Positions 1-8,930 of a stretch of DNA of 64,000 nt are shown here, piece after piece. A model generated the notes under the pieces. That model did not search any database. It worked only from the letters and a program-made list of their open reading frames with translations, and was not told the origin of the DNA. Position 1 is the stretch's first letter, and the number at the start of each line of letters is the position of its first letter. Source of the DNA: Paracoccus sp. (in: a-proteobacteria) (GTDB lineage Bacteria; Pseudomonadota; Alphaproteobacteria; Rhodobacterales; Rhodobacteraceae); assembly GCF_030538755.1 (NCBI RefSeq), contig NZ_JAUNTJ010000006.1:82951-146950 (forward strand), given 5' to 3'. A program made the translations under genes and the position numbers.

Positions 1-272
1 GCCGGGATCGCCACGATCAGCGCCAGCACCGTAGAGCCGACCGCAATGATGACCGAGTTCATGAAGGGCAGGAAATAGTTGTTCTGCGACTGCACCGCCT
101 GAAAGCTGTCCAGCGTAAAGGACGGGATCAGGGCAAAGCCGGAAATCGCCTCTTGTTCGGTCTTGAGGCTGGTGATGATCGTGTAAAGGATCGGAAAGAA
201 CAGCAGCAGCGCCACGAACCATGCGGCGATGGTCCACAGGATGCGGCTGCGTTGCGGGATCGCGCGTGCCAT
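1..272 (-). CDS. Polyol/sugar ABC transporter permease, MalG/SmoG type (partial)
   Basis: The first 90 codons of an inner-membrane permease that runs off the left edge of the window. The start ATG (272) lies 12 bp past the stop of the upstream permease gene, so the two are co-transcribed. One strong membrane segment covers roughly residues 12-30 and is followed by a short polar stretch (SLKTEQEA) typical of the MalG-type family. The C-terminal EAA loop that would contact the ATPase is outside the window. From the neighbours it should be the second permease of a sorbitol/mannitol (Smo-type) uptake system; the substrate is inferred from homology of the binding protein. Confidence 0.85.
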   Translation of the reverse strand, partial: MARAIPQRSRILWTIAAWFVALLLFFPILYTIITSLKTEQEAISGFALIPSFTLDSFQAVQSQNNYFLPFMNSVIIAVGSTVLALIVAIP

Positions 273-284
273 GATGGTGCCCCC

Positions 285-1154
285 TTAATCCAGATTCTTG
301 CCGACGGCGCGCATCAGGAACAGCGCCACGATATTGGCCAGCACCACGGCGATGATCCCGCCTGCCGCCGCGCCGCCCACGTCGAAATTCAGACGCGCCG
401 CGCGATAGATCAGGAAGGTCAGGTTGGTCGAGGCATTGCCCGGCCCGCCGTTGGTGGTGACAAGGATTTCGGCATAGACGCCCAGCAGAAAGATGGTCTG
501 GATCAGCACGACCACGGTGATCGCCCGCGCCATATGCGGCAGCACCAGATGGGTGAACCGCGCCCAGGCACCTGCGCCGTCCATTTCCGCCGCTTCGATC
601 TGTTCGCTGTCCAGTGATTGCAGCGCGGTCAGCAGGATCAGCGTGGCAAAGGGCAGCCATTGCCAGGCCACGATGACGATGATCGAAAACAGCGGATATT
701 GCGCGAACCAGTCTACCGGCGACACGCCGATGAAACGGGCGATATCAGCAAAAACGCCGTAACTCGGGTGCATGATCATGTTCTTCCAGATCAGCGCCGC
801 GACCGGCGGCATCACGAAGAACGGTGAGATCACAAGGATGCGCACGATCCCCTGACCAAAGATCGGCTTGTCGATCAGCATGGCGATGCCGATGCCGCCG
901 ATCACCGTGATCGCCAGCACCCCCAGCACCAGAACCAGCGTATTGCGGATGGATTCAAAGAAGGCCGGGTCCGAGTAGAAATACTGATAGTTGAACCAGC
1001 CGGCCCAACTGGTCTGTCCGGGCATCAGCAGGTTGTAATTCAGAAACGAATAATACAGCGTCATACCCAGCGGCACGACCATCCAGATCAGCAGCAGGAT
1101 AATCGCGGGCATCCGCATCAGTCGGGCAATCCGGGCCGTTTGCCTTGTGGCCAT
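285..1154 (-). CDS. smoF: Polyol ABC transporter permease SmoF-like
   Basis: A 289-residue MalF-type permease with about six membrane segments, the first near residues 16-36. The cytoplasmic EAA loop that docks on the ATP-binding subunit is visible near residues 190-205 (EAAEMDGAGAWARF). The length is normal for the shorter alphaproteobacterial members, which lack the large MalF periplasmic insert. It sits between the binding protein gene upstream and the second permease downstream, giving the order smoE-smoF-smoG known from Rhodobacter polyol operons. A GC-rich hairpin separates it from smoE. The polyol specificity (sorbitol, mannitol) is inferred from the neighbour's similarity to SmoE, not from this sequence. 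Confidence 0.85.
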   Translation of the reverse strand: MATRQTARIARLMRMPAIILLLIWMVVPLGMTLYYSFLNYNLLMPGQTSWAGWFNYQYFYSDPAFFESIRNTLVLVLGVLAITVIGGIGIAMLIDKPIFGQGIVRILVISPFFVMPPVAALIWKNMIMHPSYGVFADIARFIGVSPVDWFAQYPLFSIIVIVAWQWLPFATLILLTALQSLDSEQIEAAEMDGAGAWARFTHLVLPHMARAITVVVLIQTIFLLGVYAEILVTTNGGPGNASTNLTFLIYRAARLNFDVGGAAAGGIIAVVLANIVALFLMRAVGKNLD

Positions 1155-1182
1155 GGCGCGCGTCCTTTGGACAAAGGGAAAA

Positions 1183-1206
1183 GCGCCGCCCGGTCAGGGG
1201 CGGCGC
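1183..1206 (-). terminator. Intercistronic hairpin between smoE and smoF
   Basis: A perfect 9-bp stem (GCGCCGCCC paired with GGGCGGCGC) with a 6-nt loop lies between the binding protein and permease genes, without a U tract. Such hairpins after a binding-protein gene commonly stabilise the upstream message or partly terminate transcription, so that the binding protein is made in excess over the permeases. The role here is inferred from position. Confidence 0.6.
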
Positions 1207-1215
1207 GGGTTGGTC

Positions 1216-2532
1216 TTATTTCGGATAACCGGCACGGGCCATTTCGCGGGTGGCGGTGGCTTGCGCCGCGCTCAGCGCCGCGTCTGCCGTGGTCTGCCCG
1301 GCCAGTGCGGCGGCGAATTGCTGGCCGACCGCGGTGCCGATGCCCTGAAATTCCGGGATCGCGACGAACTGGCCGCCGGTATAGGGCACATCCTGCACCG
1401 AAGCCTTGGCGGTATTGGCCGCATCCATCGCCGCCAGCGTGATCGGCGCAAAGGATGCCGCCGCCTGATAATCGGCGCTTTCATACAGCGAAGTGCGGGT
1501 GCCGGGCGGGGCGGCGCGCCAGCCCTCGCGCTCGGCCACAAGGTTGGTGTAATCCTTGCTGGTGGCCCAGGCGATAAAGGTTTTCGCGGCGTCCTGCGAT
1601 CTGGACGATGCCGGGATGGCCAGGTTCCACGACCACAGCCAGTTGCCGTGATTGTCCACGCCGTCCTTGTTGGGGAAGGTGGCAAAGCCGACATGTTCGG
1701 CCACGGTCGAATTTTCCGGGTCGGTCACAAAGCTGGCCGCCACCGAAGCGTCGATCCAGATGCCGCATTTGCCCTGCTGGAACAGCGACAGGTTTTCGTT
1801 GAACCCGTTCGACGACGCGCCGGGCGGGCCGTATTCGGTCAGCATCGTCAGATAATCGGTCAGGGTTTCGGCCCATTCCGGGCTGTCGAACTGGGCCTTC
1901 CACGCCATATCGAACCAGCGCGCGCCATAGCTGTTGGACATGGCGGTCAAAAAGGCCATGTTTTCGCCCCAGCCCGGCTTGCCGCGCAGGCAGATGCCGT
2001 ATTGTTCCGCGCCCTTGTCGGTCATCGCGGCGGCGGCGGTCTTGATGTCGGTCCAGGTCGGGTTTTCGGGGATGGTCACACCGGCGGCCTGCGCCAGATC
2101 CGTGCGATACATCACGATCGCTGATTCGCCATAGAAGGGCGCGGCATACAGCGTGTCGTTCACCGACAGCGCCTGACGCACGGCGGGCAGGATGTCGTCG
2201 GTGTCATAGCCTTCGGGCATGTCGGTCATCGGCACCAGCCATTCCTGCGCGGCCCAGATCGGCACTTCGTAATTGCCGATGGTCAGCACGTCATACTGGC
2301 CGCCACGGGTGGCGATGTCGGTGGTCACACGCTCGCGCAGGATGTTTTCTTCCAGCGTGACCCAGTTCAGCGTGATGTCGGGGTGGGCGGCGGTGAATTC
2401 GCCGGCCAGCCGCTGCATACGGATCATGTCGCCGTTGTTCACGGTGGCGATGGTGATGGTTTCGGCCATGGCGGGCGCGGCCAGTGCCATGACAGCGCAG
2501 GCGCCCAGCAGGGCGCGCATCGGGTGCTTCAT
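1216..2532 (-). CDS. smoE: Polyol ABC transporter substrate-binding protein SmoE-like
   Basis: A 438-residue periplasmic binding protein of the extracellular solute-binding protein family 1. A Sec signal peptide covers about residues 1-22 (hydrophobic ALLGACAVMALAAPAMA, then AE). The mature start ETITIATVNNGDMIRMQ and the VTLEENILRERVTTDIA stretch are characteristic of the SmoE group that binds sorbitol and mannitol. An upstream ATG at 2574 is in frame, but the start at 2532 has a strong ribosome site (GGAGGAGG) and puts the signal peptide at the N terminus. It is the first gene of the transporter operon and diverges from the SorC-type regulator, with a perfect palindrome 20 bp upstream of its start. 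Confidence 0.88.
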   Translation of the reverse strand: MKHPMRALLGACAVMALAAPAMAETITIATVNNGDMIRMQRLAGEFTAAHPDITLNWVTLEENILRERVTTDIATRGGQYDVLTIGNYEVPIWAAQEWLVPMTDMPEGYDTDDILPAVRQALSVNDTLYAAPFYGESAIVMYRTDLAQAAGVTIPENPTWTDIKTAAAAMTDKGAEQYGICLRGKPGWGENMAFLTAMSNSYGARWFDMAWKAQFDSPEWAETLTDYLTMLTEYGPPGASSNGFNENLSLFQQGKCGIWIDASVAASFVTDPENSTVAEHVGFATFPNKDGVDNHGNWLWSWNLAIPASSRSQDAAKTFIAWATSKDYTNLVAEREGWRAAPPGTRTSLYESADYQAAASFAPITLAAMDAANTAKASVQDVPYTGGQFVAIPEFQGIGTAVGQQFAAALAGQTTADAALSAAQATATREMARAGYPK

Positions 2533-2551
2533 ATTTCCTCCTCCGGGCACG

Positions 2552-2578
2552 GCATTTGCCCTTCCTATGGGCAAATGC
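2552..2578. promoter_or_regulatory. Perfect inverted repeat, probable operator of the SorC-type regulator
   Basis: Arms GCATTTGCCC (2552-2561) and GGGCAAATGC (2569-2578) are exact reverse complements separated by 7 bp. The site lies in the 104-bp gap between smoE and the divergent regulator gene, where it could control both. SorC/DeoR-family sugar regulators bind such palindromes as oligomers. Binding is inferred from position and symmetry. Confidence 0.6.
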
Positions 2579-2636
2579 TCACATTATCTGCTATGCTTGT
2601 CAAATTGAATCTTGAATCTGCCGCGCAGGGGGCCGG

Positions 2637-3572
2637 ATGGCACGGAATGATCGCAAGCTGGATCAGGCGGCGCAGGCGGCGTGGCTGTCTTATGTTGCCG
2701 GGCTGACGCAGGACGAAATCGCCCGCGAAATGGGTGTGTCGCGCCAGACCGCGCAGCGGCTGGTTGCGCAGGCGATGGCGTCGGGCATGGTCAAGGTGCG
2801 AATCAATCACCCGCTGGCGGAATGTCTGGATCTGGCCGAGGCGCTGAAGGTGCGTTTCGGGCTGCGGATGGCGCGGGTGTCGCCTGCCGCCGCCGGGATG
2901 ACCGGCGTGGCGATGGACGTGGCCGATCTGATCGAGACCGAGCTGTCGCGCCCCGATCCGGTCACGCTGGCCATCGGCACCGGGCGCACCCTGCGCGCGG
3001 CGGTGGCGCAGATGTCGCGGCTGGATTGTCCGCGCCACCGGATCGTATCGCTGACCGGCAATATCGCGCCAGACGGATCAGCTGCCTATTATAACGTGCT
3101 GTTTTCGCTGTCAGAGATGGTGACAGCGCCCAGCTTTCCGCTGATGGTGCCGGTGATCGCCACCAGCCCCGAGGAACGCGCCGCCCTGCACCGCCAGCCC
3201 GGCATCGCCCGCGTGATGGACATGGCGCATCGCGCCGATGTGGCGGTGATCGGGCTGGGGGCCTTGGGCAGCTATGCCCCGCTGGTCGCCGACGGCTTTC
3301 TGTCCGAACCCGAGGTGCAGAGCCTGCGCGATCAGGGGGCCGTGGGCGAGATTCTGGGCCGTTGCTACGACAGCGCGGGCGCGTGGCTGCCTGCGGATGG
3401 CCGCGTCGCCTCGGCCCGGTTGCCGGGGCTGGACCGCGCGCTGGTCGCCGCCGCCGCCCACGGCCCCGAACGGCGCGAGGCCGCGCTTGGCGCGCTGCGC
3501 GGCGGGCTGGTCAACGGGCTGCTGACCGATACCGACAGCGCCGCATGGCTGCTGGCGCAGGTGGCGGGGTAA
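2637..3572 (+). CDS. SorC-family sugar-binding transcriptional regulator
   Basis: A 311-residue regulator. The N-terminal helix-turn-helix is at about residues 18-45 (LTQDEIAREMGVSRQTAQRLV). The rest is a sugar-phosphate-sensing domain of the SorC/DeoR effector fold, with the family-typical glycine-rich GTGRTLRAAV near residue 115 and VIGLGALG near 200. Length and layout match SorC regulators. It is divergent from the polyol transporter operon with one perfect palindrome between them, which indicates local control of polyol uptake. Whether it activates or represses, and which phosphorylated polyol it senses, cannot be read from the sequence. Confidence 0.85.
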   Translation: MARNDRKLDQAAQAAWLSYVAGLTQDEIAREMGVSRQTAQRLVAQAMASGMVKVRINHPLAECLDLAEALKVRFGLRMARVSPAAAGMTGVAMDVADLIETELSRPDPVTLAIGTGRTLRAAVAQMSRLDCPRHRIVSLTGNIAPDGSAAYYNVLFSLSEMVTAPSFPLMVPVIATSPEERAALHRQPGIARVMDMAHRADVAVIGLGALGSYAPLVADGFLSEPEVQSLRDQGAVGEILGRCYDSAGAWLPADGRVASARLPGLDRALVAAAAHGPERREAALGALRGGLVNGLLTDTDSAAWLLAQVAG

Positions 3573-3584
3573 GGGGGCGCGACC

Positions 3585-3944
3585 CTAGTTCCCCGCGATC
3601 ACCCGCTGCGCCGACAGGGTGCAATAGACCGCCGGATCGGCGTCGGGCGCGTCCTCGCAGGGTTCATCGGTCAGCGGTGTGACGGTAAAGCCCCCGGTCT
3701 GGGGCAGTTCGACGCGGAAACGGTTCACCTCGGCCCGGCGCGGGGCGCCGTGGACATAGGGCGTCACCCTTACGTCGGTTTCGCCGCACATCGCCACCAG
3801 CATTTCCTGCCCCGCATCGGCCAGAACCTGCGTCACCACCTCGCGCGCGCCCTCGCAGGCGTCGGGGCTGTCATAGCTGGACATGGTGATGCGCGTGCCG
3901 TCATCGGCCATCAGGGTCAAAATCAACAGCGTGGATTTCATCAT
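3585..3944 (-). CDS. Small hypothetical protein with four cysteines, possibly secreted
   Basis: An unrecognised protein of 119 residues (118 if the second ATG at 3941 is used). A longer in-frame start at 4010 exists but its extension looks non-coding. The N terminus (MMKSTLLILTLMA) is a short hydrophobic stretch that could be a weak signal peptide. Four cysteines are spread along the chain (in ACEGA, MCGET, PCEDA, YCTLS), as in small disulfide-bonded periplasmic proteins. It is convergent with the SorC-type regulator (12 bp between stops) and divergent from macA. No function is proposed. Confidence 0.55.
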   Translation of the reverse strand: MMKSTLLILTLMADDGTRITMSSYDSPDACEGAREVVTQVLADAGQEMLVAMCGETDVRVTPYVHGAPRRAEVNRFRVELPQTGGFTVTPLTDEPCEDAPDADPAVYCTLSAQRVIAGN

Positions 3945-4127
3945 CGGGGGCACCTGCAAACCTGTTGCGCGGATCATAACCCGGTCCGGCGGCGGATTTG
4001 AACCTGCCAACGATCACGCCGCGTCACTGTGTCGAGAGCCGCGGCGCGCGTCATCGTGACACGACTCACCTTGAATCGGGGCGGCGCAGGTGACACTTGC
4101 ACCAAAAGAACAGAACGGATCGTGCGG

Positions 4128-5297
4128 ATGAAATTGCGCAAACTTCATATCCTGCTGCTGGTGGTGCTGGCGGGCGCGGCGCTGTGGCTGTGGTCCAGCC
4201 AGCGTGGCGGCGAAGAACAGCCGCCGGTCACGGCGCAGGCCCGGATGGGCGATGTCGCGGAAACAGTGCTGGCATCGGGGATGCTGGAGGCGCGCGAGCT
4301 GGTCAGCGTCGGGGCACGGGTGTCGGGCCAGATCGAAACGCTGGCCGTGCAACTGGGCCAGTCCGTCACCGCAGGCGATCTGATCGCGCAGATTGATTCG
4401 CGCGATCAGGAAAACACCGTTTTGCAGGCGCAGGCCGCGCTGGCCAATATCGAGGCGCAGATCGCCGCCCGGCAGGCGGTGCTGAACCGCGCGGAGCTGG
4501 CGCTGACCCGTGCGCAGCGGCTGGGGACGCAAAGCCTTGCCTCGCAGGAATCGGTCGAAAGCGCCACGGCGGATGTGCAGGTTTACGTCGCCGAGATCGC
4601 TTCGTTGCAGGCGCAGCGCGACAGTGCGGCGGTGACGGTGGCCAATGCGCAGATGGAACTGGACCGCACCCGGATCACCGCGCCGATCAGCGGCACCGTG
4701 GTCGCCATCGTCACCCGGCAGGGCCAGACGGTGAACGCGGTGCAGGCCGCGCCGACCATCGTCAAGCTGGCCGATCTGGCCACCATGCTGGTCAAGGCGG
4801 AAATATCCGAGGCGGATGTGATGAATGTCGCTGTCGGCCAGAACGTGACCTTTACCACGCTGGGGGCGCCGGATCAGCCGTTCCACGCCGTTGTGCGCAG
4901 CATCGAACCCGCGCCATCCGAGATCGAGACCACCGACACTTTGTCCACCGACAGCGCCATCTATTACAACGCCACGCTAGAGGTGGATAACAGCGACGGG
5001 CGGCTGCGCATCGGCATGACGGCGCAGGTTTCGGTGGAACTGGCGCGGGCCGATGATGTGCTGGTGGTGCCGTCCTCGGCGGTGCAGATGGATGCGCAGG
5101 GCACCTATGTCGAGCTGTATGACGCCGCCACCGGGCAGACCACGCAGCAGCCGGTCACGGTGGGGCTGAACAACAAGGTGCTGGCGGAAATCCGGTCGGG
5201 GCTGACCGAAGGGCAGGCGGTCGTGACCGGCGTGGCGCTGGCCCCGGCATCGACCAGCACCGATCAGGGCGGCCCGCCCCCGCCGATGGGATTTTAG
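4128..5297 (+). CDS. macA: MacA-like periplasmic adaptor of a tripartite efflux pump
   Basis: A 389-residue membrane fusion protein of the HlyD/MacA family. An N-terminal membrane anchor is at about residues 6-22 (HILLLVVLAGAALWLW). It is followed by the split lipoyl domain (VGARVSGQIETLAVQLGQSV), an alpha-helical hairpin around residues 95-185 and the beta-barrel and membrane-proximal domains. It should link MacB in the inner membrane to a TolC-like channel, which is not encoded in this window. The start at 4128 places the anchor at the N terminus; an ATG at 4029 would add a 33-residue basic leader with no family support. Its stop is one base before the macB start, so the pair is an operon. 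Confidence 0.88.
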   Translation: MKLRKLHILLLVVLAGAALWLWSSQRGGEEQPPVTAQARMGDVAETVLASGMLEARELVSVGARVSGQIETLAVQLGQSVTAGDLIAQIDSRDQENTVLQAQAALANIEAQIAARQAVLNRAELALTRAQRLGTQSLASQESVESATADVQVYVAEIASLQAQRDSAAVTVANAQMELDRTRITAPISGTVVAIVTRQGQTVNAVQAAPTIVKLADLATMLVKAEISEADVMNVAVGQNVTFTTLGAPDQPFHAVVRSIEPAPSEIETTDTLSTDSAIYYNATLEVDNSDGRLRIGMTAQVSVELARADDVLVVPSSAVQMDAQGTYVELYDAATGQTTQQPVTVGLNNKVLAEIRSGLTEGQAVVTGVALAPASTSTDQGGPPPPMGF

Positions 5298-5298
5298 G

Positions 5299-7245
5299 AT
5301 GAGCGCGGTCGCTGATGCGCCGCTGGTTTCGGTGCGCGGCATCTCGCGCAGCTTTCCGGCGGGCGAGGATCAGATCACCGTTCTGTCGGGCGTCGATCTG
5401 GACATATGGCCGGGCGAATTTGTCGCCATCATCGGGGAATCGGGGTCGGGCAAATCCACCCTGATGAACATTCTGGGCTGTCTGGACCGGGCCACCACCG
5501 GCAGCTATCGCTTTGCCGGGCGCGATGTCAGCACGCTGGACCCCGACGAACAGGCGCAATTGCGGCGCGAACATTTCGGTTTCATCTTTCAGCGGTATCA
5601 GTTGCTGGGCGATCTGGATGCGGTCGGCAATACCGAGGTGCCGGCCATCTATGCCGGCGAAGGCCGCAGCGCCCGGCGGCAGCGGGCCACCGATCTGCTG
5701 ACCCGGCTGGGGCTGGGGCGGCGGCTGGATCACCGCCCCGGCCAGTTGTCGGGCGGCCAGCAGCAGCGCGTGTCGATTGCCCGCGCGCTGATGAACGGCG
5801 GCGAGGTGATTCTGGCTGACGAACCCACCGGCGCGCTGGACAGCAAAAGCAGCGCCGAGATGATCCGCCTGCTGGAAGATCTGAACCGCGACGGCCACAC
5901 CATCATCATGGTGACGCATGATCCCAAGGTCGCCGCCCAGGCCAGCCGCACCATTGAAATCAGCGACGGCGTCATCATCGCCGACAGCGGGCGCGCCGAT
6001 GCCGCCCGCCGGGTTGACGCCCCGACCCGCAGCGCCTCGGCCTTTTCGGTGCTGACCCGCCTGCGCGAGGCGTTCAACATGGGCGTGACCGCGCTGATGG
6101 CGCACCGGATGCGCAGTTTTCTGACCATGCTGGGGATCATCATCGGCATCGCCTCGGTCGTGCTGGTGGTGGGGCTGGGCACCGGCACGCAGGAAAAGGT
6201 CTTGCAGGATATTTCCTCGCTGGGGACGAACACCATCACCATCCGCGCGGGCAGCGGCTTTGGCGCGCGCGATGCCGGGCGGATCGAAACGCTGATACCA
6301 TCCGATGCCGATGCCATCGCCTTGCAGGATTACGTCGCCGGAGTGTCGCCCGCCGTGTCGTCGCAGGCAACGGTGCGCTATGGCAATGTCAGCGCCTCCA
6401 GCACGATCAGCGGCGTCAGCAGCGATTATTTCGCGCTGCATTCCTATGACACCGTGTCGGGCAGCCTGTTCGACGCCAGCGACATCACCGGCCTGTCGCA
6501 ATTCGCCGTCATCGACGAAGACACCGCCACCACCCTGTTCGGCACGGGCGTCGATCCGGTCGGGCAGGTACTGCATCTGGGCCGGGTGCCCGCGCGGGTG
6601 ATCGGCGTCGTCCGGCTTGGCGGGGCCAGCTTTGGCCCCTCGTCGCTGAACGTCTGGCTGCCTTACACCACCGTCATGTCGCGGGTGTCGGGGCAGAAAT
6701 ATCTGGACAGCATCACCGTGCAGGTGGCCGACGGCTATGACAGCCAGCAGGCGCAAGAGGAACTGACCGATCTGCTGCGCAGCCGCCACGGCGTCGAAGA
6801 TTTTTTCATGATGAACAGCGATACGATCCGGCAGACGATCACCTCGACCACGCAGACGCTGACGCTGCTGGTGGCGGCGATTGCGGTGATTTCTCTGCTG
6901 GTGGGGGGCATCGGGGTGATGAACATCATGCTGGTGTCGGTGACGGAACGGACCAAGGAAATCGGTGTCCGCATCGCCATCGGCGCGCGGCGGTCCGACA
7001 TTATCGCGCAATTCCTGATCGAGGCGGTGCTGGTCTGCATCATCGGCGGTTTGCTGGGGATCGCCACGGCGGTTGGGCTGGCCAGCCTGATTACATCTGT
7101 CGCGCCGACTGTGCCGCTGACCATATCGCCGCTGTCCATCGTGGCCGCCTTCCTGTCATCGACGCTGATCGGCATCACCTTTGGGTTCCTGCCTGCCCGG
7201 TCGGCGGCGCAGCTTGACCCGGTGGTGGCGCTGAGCCGCGAATAG
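5299..7245 (+). CDS. macB: MacB-like ABC efflux transporter (ATPase-permease fusion)
   Basis: A 648-residue fusion with the MacB layout. The N-terminal ATPase has Walker A GESGSGKST near residue 46, signature LSGGQQQRVSIARAL near 150 and Walker B ILADEPTGALD near 172. The first membrane helix is at about 275-295, then a large periplasmic domain and three C-terminal membrane helices (VAAIAVISLLVGGIGVMNIML onward). MacB exports macrolides, lipopeptides or toxins with MacA and an outer membrane channel, working by mechanotransmission rather than direct passage. The substrate here is unknown. It follows macA by one base. Confidence 0.9.
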   Translation: MSAVADAPLVSVRGISRSFPAGEDQITVLSGVDLDIWPGEFVAIIGESGSGKSTLMNILGCLDRATTGSYRFAGRDVSTLDPDEQAQLRREHFGFIFQRYQLLGDLDAVGNTEVPAIYAGEGRSARRQRATDLLTRLGLGRRLDHRPGQLSGGQQQRVSIARALMNGGEVILADEPTGALDSKSSAEMIRLLEDLNRDGHTIIMVTHDPKVAAQASRTIEISDGVIIADSGRADAARRVDAPTRSASAFSVLTRLREAFNMGVTALMAHRMRSFLTMLGIIIGIASVVLVVGLGTGTQEKVLQDISSLGTNTITIRAGSGFGARDAGRIETLIPSDADAIALQDYVAGVSPAVSSQATVRYGNVSASSTISGVSSDYFALHSYDTVSGSLFDASDITGLSQFAVIDEDTATTLFGTGVDPVGQVLHLGRVPARVIGVVRLGGASFGPSSLNVWLPYTTVMSRVSGQKYLDSITVQVADGYDSQQAQEELTDLLRSRHGVEDFFMMNSDTIRQTITSTTQTLTLLVAAIAVISLLVGGIGVMNIMLVSVTERTKEIGVRIAIGARRSDIIAQFLIEAVLVCIIGGLLGIATAVGLASLITSVAPTVPLTISPLSIVAAFLSSTLIGITFGFLPARSAAQLDPVVALSRE

Positions 7246-7256
7246 CGGCGGCGCGG

Positions 7257-8930
7257 TCAGGGGGCGGGCTGGAAAGGCGGGGCATCCGGCGCGATTGCGA
7301 TGCCCTGCGCCAGCCGGTGGAAAGATCCGGCATGGACCTGCGCCAGCCCGCTGGCCCGGATCAGGTAACGCGCGCCCGGCGGCGGTTCCCGGTCCAGATA
7401 GTCGGTTGCGGCCAGCGCGCCGCCGTTCAGCGGGCGATAGGGGTCGTCGCCCTCGGCACGCAGGATCAGCGCGCCCTCGGCCCCGTCCGGCAGGGTCCAG
7501 CGCAGGTGGGTGCCCTGCGGCGTGGTCCGGGCCTGTGCGTCGCGGACCGGCGGCAGAGGAAAGGGGCGCAGCGTCGGGTCGCCCAGCAGGTTCACCCAGG
7601 GCGGGTTCAGCCAGTCGTAATTGCCATTCGCCGGATAGTCGCGCGTTTCCAGCCCCCCGCGCGAGGCATGGCCATTGTTGACCGTGCGCAGATGCGCCTG
7701 CCCGATGCTTTCGCCCAGGGCCATGCCGTGCAACTGCCACGCGGGCCTTCCGCCCCAGCCGACAGCCAGCGGGCCGGGCTGCGCCAGCAGCGCGGTCATG
7801 GCGTTGTTGCGCTGGTCAAAGCGATGCTTGGCGCTGCCGAAATTGATGGTAAAGGCGGCCTCGGACGGGGGCAGGGCGTGATAGCCTCCGCCGCCCCACT
7901 GGCCGAAATCGACGCCGATCAGATAGGGGCCGCCGCCTGCCGTATCGTGATGCCCGCCCGCCGTCACCGCATCCGGGCCAACGATATTGTTCACCGCATT
8001 GCGTTCGACCATCAGATGATTGCTGCCCGCATAGGCGCGGCGCGGATCACCGACCTGCCCGTGCCGCCAGCGGTGATTGCGGTCGAAATAGGCGCGCAGC
8101 AGGGGTAACTCGCCGCCGAAACGGTCGTCCAGCAGGGCAAAGTCGATGCGCCCGATCTGCATACGGATGCCATCGGCGGGCAGGGTGCCGGGGATCAGTT
8201 GCGGCGTGCCATCCGCGCCGGGGGCCGAGGGCCAGAACCCGTCCGGGTCGGCATAGAACAGATCGGTCGGCACGGCATGAGGGTCGTGGCCATCGGGGTT
8301 CACCCGGCCGGTGCGGACAATCGGCAGGTGCCCGATCAGGATCACCGTATGCGGCGTTTCCGGGTCGGCGCGGAACTGCGCGGTGATCCAGCGGCGCAGC
8401 GCCATGGCGCGGCCAAGGTTGTCGGCCGGGTCATCGGCGGCGCGCGGCGACAAATGGCGCGTGACCCGGTATCCCGCGCCGGTCAGATCGGATTGGAACA
8501 GGTCCAGCGACGTGGCTAGATCGTCTGCCAGCGTGTCATCGACGACCATCAGCGCCACGCCCTGATCGGCCAGCGCGGGCACCTGATGCCCGGCGGCCCA
8601 GACGGCGGTGGCCGGGCGGGTGCCGTCGATCCGCACCTGATATTCGCGCGCGACCCCGGCGGGCAGGTCGTCGGTGAACAGGCGCGCGGTGCCGGGCTGC
8701 CGGGGGACGGGCTGCCATGTCTGCGGCCCGCTCTGCCCCAGATCGCGGCGGAACACCTGCGCCATGCCGCGCGGCGCGGTGGGCCAGTCCAGCCGCAACC
8801 CGGCCCCCCCGTCCGAGACCTGCCCGTTCAGCATCAGCGGATGTGTCTGTGCCCCGGCTGCGCCCGCCCCCGCCCCCGCGCCCATGGCCGCGATCACCGC
8901 CAGCGCGATGAGGCGCCCGGCCCGGATCAT
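7257..8930 (-). CDS. Secreted protein with a gingipain (peptidase C25)-like core and C-terminal beta domain
   Basis: A 557-residue exported protein starting with a Sec signal peptide (about residues 1-28, AVIAAMGAGAGAGAAGAQT). An N-terminal beta-sandwich is followed by an alpha/beta core (VALMVVDDTLADDLA, then HTVILIGHLPIV, then a late NLLGDPTLRPFPL) that resembles the caspase-like fold of C25 proteases, and a C-terminal domain of fibronectin type III appearance (GTHLRWTLPDGAEGALILR). I do not see a convincing His-Cys catalytic pair, so it may be a non-catalytic relative. The start ATG overlaps the dctM stop (ATGA), so it is translationally coupled to the TRAP transporter. Function is unknown; a surface role linked to substrate capture is speculation. 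Confidence 0.6.
   Translation of the reverse strand: MIRAGRLIALAVIAAMGAGAGAGAAGAQTHPLMLNGQVSDGGAGLRLDWPTAPRGMAQVFRRDLGQSGPQTWQPVPRQPGTARLFTDDLPAGVAREYQVRIDGTRPATAVWAAGHQVPALADQGVALMVVDDTLADDLATSLDLFQSDLTGAGYRVTRHLSPRAADDPADNLGRAMALRRWITAQFRADPETPHTVILIGHLPIVRTGRVNPDGHDPHAVPTDLFYADPDGFWPSAPGADGTPQLIPGTLPADGIRMQIGRIDFALLDDRFGGELPLLRAYFDRNHRWRHGQVGDPRRAYAGSNHLMVERNAVNNIVGPDAVTAGGHHDTAGGGPYLIGVDFGQWGGGGYHALPPSEAAFTINFGSAKHRFDQRNNAMTALLAQPGPLAVGWGGRPAWQLHGMALGESIGQAHLRTVNNGHASRGGLETRDYPANGNYDWLNPPWVNLLGDPTLRPFPLPPVRDAQARTTPQGTHLRWTLPDGAEGALILRAEGDDPYRPLNGGALAATDYLDREPPPGARYLIRASGLAQVHAGSFHRLAQGIAIAPDAPPFQPAP

Noticed and set aside
1147-2124. Long rightward open frame (325 codons) opposite smoE
   Set aside because: It is antisense to a well-supported binding-protein gene, has Arg/Gly/His-rich shadow composition and no ribosome site.
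5155-7011. 618-codon frame opposite macB
   Set aside because: Antisense shadow of a high-GC gene; low-complexity His/Arg/Asp composition and no recognisable domain.
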